From assembly GCA_002451165.1 (NCBI GenBank), contig DKBH01000052.1, positions 1-26,130 of the forward strand: DNA of 26,130 nucleotides, read 5' to 3'. The DNA is from Nitrospiraceae bacterium UBA6905 (lineage in GTDB: Bacteria > Nitrospirota > Thermodesulfovibrionia > Thermodesulfovibrionales > UBA6898). Under the pieces are notes generated by a model that did not search any database, had not been told where the DNA came from, and saw only the letters and a list, made by a program, of their open reading frames with translations. The position numbers and the translations under genes are program-made. Each line of letters begins with the position of its first letter. Position 1 is the first letter of the stretch. Positions 22,913 through 26,130 of the stretch are shown piece after piece.

Positions 22913-25306
22913 TCAAGCGAACTCCTCTGTTACCAGAGGCCTGGAAACCACATTGCTGACAGGCCCCGTGGGGACGACAGCTTCGGCTGTTGCGAAGATG
23001 GTTGTTGCCGCTGACCGGGGAGTCATAATGACAGGCCACCAGAAAGGCAGCCCGCGCCACCCCTTAGCTTCGTCCCCGTTTTGGCGCAACAGCATAAGGA
23101 CAGGTATTTCCTGCGCTTTCGTTAGTGCCAGCTCTTTTTGTTGTTTCGTATCTGGTGCGTTGGAAAACCGACCCTCTTCACGATAGCGAGCAACATTGCG
23201 ATCGGTAGCAGTTAAGAGCCAGACTTTGCCTTTCAAATCAGGATTATCGCACGTGAGAGAAAGGTGCTCTAACGCTGCGAGATGAGCCTTTCGGTCATCA
23301 TCCATAGCATCGTCGAATTGAAGATTTTCGTATGCCATTTCCAGAAGAGCAACCGCTCTACTCACATCGATCAACACAGGTTCCTCAGCCGAACCTACCA
23401 GACCAGCAACACGGCTGTCCAGTTCCTTCAATTTTCTTGAGCCGGCAGATCTGCTGACCGTCTGGAAACCAGATAGGATCAGCCTACGGCCTGGTCTAAT
23501 GCTGACGACATCAGAGAATAGCAGCTTATTTGGTGAACAGGATATTAAGCGGTTTGTTGGGTCTTTGCAAATGAAGTAGACACCGCGGTCGTGCGCTCCG
23601 GATTCAAAGGCCTCTCTTAGGGCAGCATCAAACTCGTGAATGCGCTTCATGATCTGATATACGTGCTCAGGAGCATAAAAGCGTGTCACGACAAGGTCGG
23701 CCGCTGAACGGGCGCCATACATCCTGGAATGCTGAAGAACGGTATCCTGCTGGAAACGATTTGGGTTTCTTCCGTAATAAAACGCAATCAAGTTGCTGAT
23801 TGTGATTCCGCGGTCGAGAATCTGGCCCCCAATAAACATATTGAACGGTGTCCGTAATTTGAGCTGTCCATCTTCAGCGAGCAGTTTCTTTATCTCGGTA
23901 TCTGAATTAACCTTCGTGATCATGAGCTGCCCAGTTTGCAGAGACTCGACTACGGCCGCCTTTACGGTATCAATTGACGGCACGGGCACGCCTTCCAGTT
24001 CAATTGACCTACGGAGATCACTGTATGCTGCCCGAATTAGCTGATCAAATAGAGGGCTGTCTTCGCGTGCTTGGTCAACCAATGCGTCTCTGATTGCAGT
24101 GGCAAGCCTTTCCTGCCATTCATGAGAACTGCGGGCTTGCTCCGTGTGAAAAAGAAAGCTATATTTCTGCGGCCGTTGGCCAGCAGCACGCTGTTGAAGG
24201 CGTCGGATGGCACCTCCAACAAGAAATGCAACAATTGCATCACGGAGGACTGCTACGTTCTTTTCGGTCAACACCCGTTCGATCTGTAGCCGGCGGCGAT
24301 CCTCTTTCTTGAGGGCGTCCCGTTCAGACAAAGGAACTTCACGGAAGAAATAAAAGAAAGGTGAGTCCGGGTCCGTGCTCTTTTCAAAATACTCATCCCC
24401 TCCGACATACTTGCTATGCGTCGGTAGAAGTACTGTAAATGCGGGGCGTTTTGGCTTGAAGAGAGGCGTTCCGTTAATTATCAGTTCGTCATCTGGTTGA
24501 AGATAGAGAGCATAGGGTGTAGCTGTAACCTGCAAGAACGCTGAAGAAGTTACCGAAGCCCTAAGCTGATCGATCTGCTGTGAAATGACGCCGGGCAGGC
24601 TGATGCCGTTAGTCCTGCGGAAGCTTACTGAAGCGAGATCGGCTTCATCGTCGATGATCAGTACAGATTTCTGCCGCAACTCTGGGAATCTATCCCGAAA
24701 CAGACTTAACAGACGCTTCAAATTGTCATCTTCTTTCTTTACGACAATGATGAGCTTACGGCTCAGCTCATATGGAGTGAGATCAGGTACGGCTAGGATA
24801 TCAAAAACATCAATCTGGTCTGCGAGAATGAATTCCCGAAAGTCCTCCTTTACACGGCTGAGGGTCTGCTCGGTAAGAGATTTCGTCCCCTTCGTAAGAA
24901 TGACGGCTACGTCATACCCACGATCAAAAGCCCGCGCAATGACGCCTAAGAATGCTCGGGTCTTGCCGCTCTGCACTCTACCCAACAGAATGCCAGGGCG
25001 GTTAGTGGAAGTTGCTTGAGCTTGCAGCTCTTGAACAACCTCCTCCACCTTTTCTCTTAATTCGGGAGCGTCTCCGCGTTTGCTCGCAAGTAGGTCATAA
25101 AACAGCTCGATTTCCTGCTCGTCAGTCGCCTGACGCCTTGCCAACCAGAGCTTAATTTGGCTCTCCCCAAAGACAGGGCCAGACTTCAACTCCGCCAGAG
25201 GAGCCGGGAAATCCGGGAAACGCCTCCTCCAGTTGGCTACAGCTGAAGGGCTCACATTTGCCATCTCGGCTATTTCGTAGATTCCGATTAATGCTGTTTC
25301 TGCCAT
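22913..25306 (-). CDS. HTH-SF2 helicase-Z1 domain protein, candidate defence gene
   Basis: Protein of 797 residues. Residues about 6-56 form a helix-turn-helix (IYEIAEMANVSPSAVANWRR) of the MerR/AlpA or terminase-like kind. A superfamily 2 helicase-like ATPase follows: Walker A GRVQSGKT (109-116), Walker B LIIDDEAD (216-223) and VTATPYA (260-266). The Z1 signature is GGQILDRGITISNLIAFYYG with DTVLQHSRMYGAR (about 493-533). Z1 domains are known from restriction-like and MORC-associated bacterial loci, usually with nuclease or methylase partners; none is adjacent here. ATG 25306 has AGGAGG at 5 bases and a strong promoter 35 bases further up. The HTH on a helicase suggests autoregulation or target recognition. 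Whether it is a lone defence gene is inference; the domain calls are firmer. Confidence 0.85.
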   Translation of the reverse strand: MAETALIGIYEIAEMANVSPSAVANWRRRFPDFPAPLAELKSGPVFGESQIKLWLARRQATDEQEIELFYDLLASKRGDAPELREKVEEVVQELQAQATSTNRPGILLGRVQSGKTRAFLGVIARAFDRGYDVAVILTKGTKSLTEQTLSRVKEDFREFILADQIDVFDILAVPDLTPYELSRKLIIVVKKEDDNLKRLLSLFRDRFPELRQKSVLIIDDEADLASVSFRRTNGISLPGVISQQIDQLRASVTSSAFLQVTATPYALYLQPDDELIINGTPLFKPKRPAFTVLLPTHSKYVGGDEYFEKSTDPDSPFFYFFREVPLSERDALKKEDRRRLQIERVLTEKNVAVLRDAIVAFLVGGAIRRLQQRAAGQRPQKYSFLFHTEQARSSHEWQERLATAIRDALVDQAREDSPLFDQLIRAAYSDLRRSIELEGVPVPSIDTVKAAVVESLQTGQLMITKVNSDTEIKKLLAEDGQLKLRTPFNMFIGGQILDRGITISNLIAFYYGRNPNRFQQDTVLQHSRMYGARSAADLVVTRFYAPEHVYQIMKRIHEFDAALREAFESGAHDRGVYFICKDPTNRLISCSPNKLLFSDVVSIRPGRRLILSGFQTVSRSAGSRKLKELDSRVAGLVGSAEEPVLIDVSRAVALLEMAYENLQFDDAMDDDRKAHLAALEHLSLTCDNPDLKGKVWLLTATDRNVARYREEGRFSNAPDTKQQKELALTKAQEIPVLMLLRQNGDEAKGWRGLPFWWPVIMTPRSAATTIFATAEAVVPTGPVSNVVSRPLVTEEFA

Positions 25307-25318
25307 GAGGTCCTCCTG

Positions 25319-25351
25319 TTGTTAATTTTACTAACAGCTTAATGTTAACAA
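25319..25351 (-). promoter_or_regulatory. Possible operator: TTGTTAA/TTAACAA inverted repeat over the -10 box
   Basis: TTGTTAA (25319-25325) and its inverse complement TTAACAA (25345-25351) flank a 19-base centre that spans the -10 box and the transcription start. Further GTTA/TAAC blocks lie inside. The site is suitably placed for repression, and the HTH of the downstream product is a candidate binder; both points are inference. Confidence 0.4.
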
Positions 25352-25370
25352 ACTTCACAGTGCTTGTCAA
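25342..25370 (-). promoter_or_regulatory. Sigma70 promoter of the HTH-Z1 gene
   Basis: On the minus strand, a perfect -35 TTGACA (25370-25365), a 17-base spacer and a -10 TAACAT (25347-25342), followed by the ribosome site AGGAGG and ATG 25306. This is the best promoter in the window. Confidence 0.65.
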
Positions 25371-25716
25371 TGCCATTCACAATATTGAGCCGTAATAGAC
25401 GGGGTGCTCATCAAATTATTGCGTAATTTCAATATATTATGCTCAACAGCCTTTGACTGAGCTCTGGTCTCTGAGGTTGGTATGTCCTCGGTTAGCAAAG
25501 CCTCATATCCTAAGAGCGACTAAAGAGGCGCAATTGTGCAGATAATTTTAGAGGCAAATTAGCGGAGGAGAGGCACTTTGGTTAGTTATAGTAGTCCATA
25601 TTCCAGCTTCGCAGGGTGGCCGTTTCTCAACGCATCGTGTAGCGGCAGCATGAGAGCATTAATCTCAGCAGGTGGCATGCATGATATATTCGAGCAAGAT
25701 CGGCTTCACTCGAGCG
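25371..25716. other. Gap upstream of the HTH-Z1 gene
   Basis: About 350 bases between the Z1 promoter and the nuclease remnant. A plus-strand frame from TTG 25578 has a GGAGG site but runs into the antisense of the nuclease remnant and has no family features. Nothing else is recognised. Confidence 0.45.
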
Positions 25717-26081
25717 TCACCGTTTACTATGCGCTCTGTAATCCCATGGCGCCCGGGGGCTGCCATGCTGCCAGAGACCGCGTTATTTTCCTTTGCCTCG
25801 TCTTCTGCCGTGACATAAGCTGATGTGTGAGGCGCGTTGAGATATTTCCTGAAGGCCCAGGCATGGCCCTGACGGATCATTTCGACATTGATATCAAGGG
25901 TCCCTTTGCGGATGAAACAGATTTTCCGGCCGTATTGATCACGGCCTTTTGTGCGGACCTGGACCTGCTGCCCGAGGATAAGCTGTTTCAGGGCGTGCGT
26001 CGATTCGTCACCGTAGGCTTGCTTGCCTTTCGGCGCATCTATGCCATAGAGGCGGCAGACAACGAACTCTCCGGCACCAAG
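25717..26081 (-). pseudogene. Staphylococcal nuclease-like (thermonuclease) gene, cut by RAYT copy 2 and frameshifted
   Basis: The minus strand encodes the SNase core: EFVVCRLYGIDAPKGKQAYG, QVQVRTKGRDQYGRK with the catalytic Arg/Asp region, and VEMIRQGHAWAFRKYL. After AEDEAKEN the frame is lost near 25783: one missing base would restore KRGLWQHGSPRAPWDYR, the expected C-terminus, ending at the TGA at 25719-25717. The N-terminal portion with the signal peptide and the first active-site Asp is missing, because the RAYT inverted repeat begins at 26082. Two lesions make it a pseudogene in this window. If the RAYT copy is short, the missing 5' part should lie just beyond the right edge. Confidence 0.75.
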
Positions 26082-26130
26082 GGGGTCAGGTCTTGTTTCG
26101 TGCATTGGCCACCGTCGTGACGCGTCTGCT
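26082..26130 (-). mobile_element. Second RAYT element, left end only
   Basis: Forty-nine bases match 20843-20891 without a visible difference: the GGGGTCAGG inverted repeat end and the last codons of the transposase (HTH tail ending NARNKT, stop at 26088-26086). It has the same orientation as the first copy and runs off the window, so its length and integrity are unknown. Confidence 0.8.

Noticed and set aside
25578..25823. 81-codon plus-strand frame with a GGAGG site
   Set aside because: It runs antisense into the nuclease remnant and shows no known family; the ribosome site alone is not enough.

Overview
The window looks like chromosomal DNA from a Gram-negative, probably anaerobic or microaerophilic bacterium of the Nitrospirota/Desulfobacterota kind. 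This is an inference from gene content: a Bacteroidetes/delta-type succinate dehydrogenase, an ACT-domain malic enzyme, BamD and other lipoproteins, a fused TIGR03960-type radical SAM protein beside RNase G, LarE, and a GlcF-like iron-sulfur protein. No rRNA, tRNA or CRISPR array was seen, so the taxonomy stays tentative.

Layout. 1-9470 is a GC-rich housekeeping block: sdhC-sdhA (sdhA runs off the left edge), divergent malic enzyme, a membrane GGDEF protein, a ThiF/MoeB-type E1 enzyme, a three-domain acyl ligase-carrier-acyltransferase, a siroheme-synthesis dehydrogenase and bamD. 9.5-13.0 kb is an accessory segment with lower GC. It holds an internally deleted integron integrase, two long direct repeats with attC-like cores, and between them a beta-carbonic anhydrase overlapping an archaeal-type PEP carboxylase that carries one frameshift and one nonsense codon, followed by a purE 5' fragment. 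13.0-20.5 kb returns to dense, mostly rightward genes: radical SAM fusion, rng, larE, glcF-like, transaldolase and an FmdB-type zinc ribbon, then a leftward lipoprotein.

20.5-26.13 kb is a second accessory region. A deletion derivative of a REP-associated transposase (RAYT) element with near-perfect terminal inverted repeats follows a truncated XRE regulator. A second copy in the same orientation enters at the right edge and cuts a staphylococcal-nuclease-like gene. Between the copies are an AT-rich DUF2254-type membrane protein, an intergenic gap with two G-quadruplex motifs, and a 797-residue HTH-helicase-Z1 protein with its own promoter and a palindrome over the -10 box.

How the genes may work together. 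Carbonic anhydrase makes bicarbonate, the substrate of PEP carboxylase, so the first accessory segment reads as a small anaplerotic carbon-fixation cassette inside a decayed integron; the carboxylase is now broken. SDH and malic enzyme also act on C4 acids. The HTH-Z1 gene is the best candidate for an undescribed, self-regulated defence gene, because Z1 helicases are known from restriction-like loci but here no methylase or nuclease partner is adjacent.
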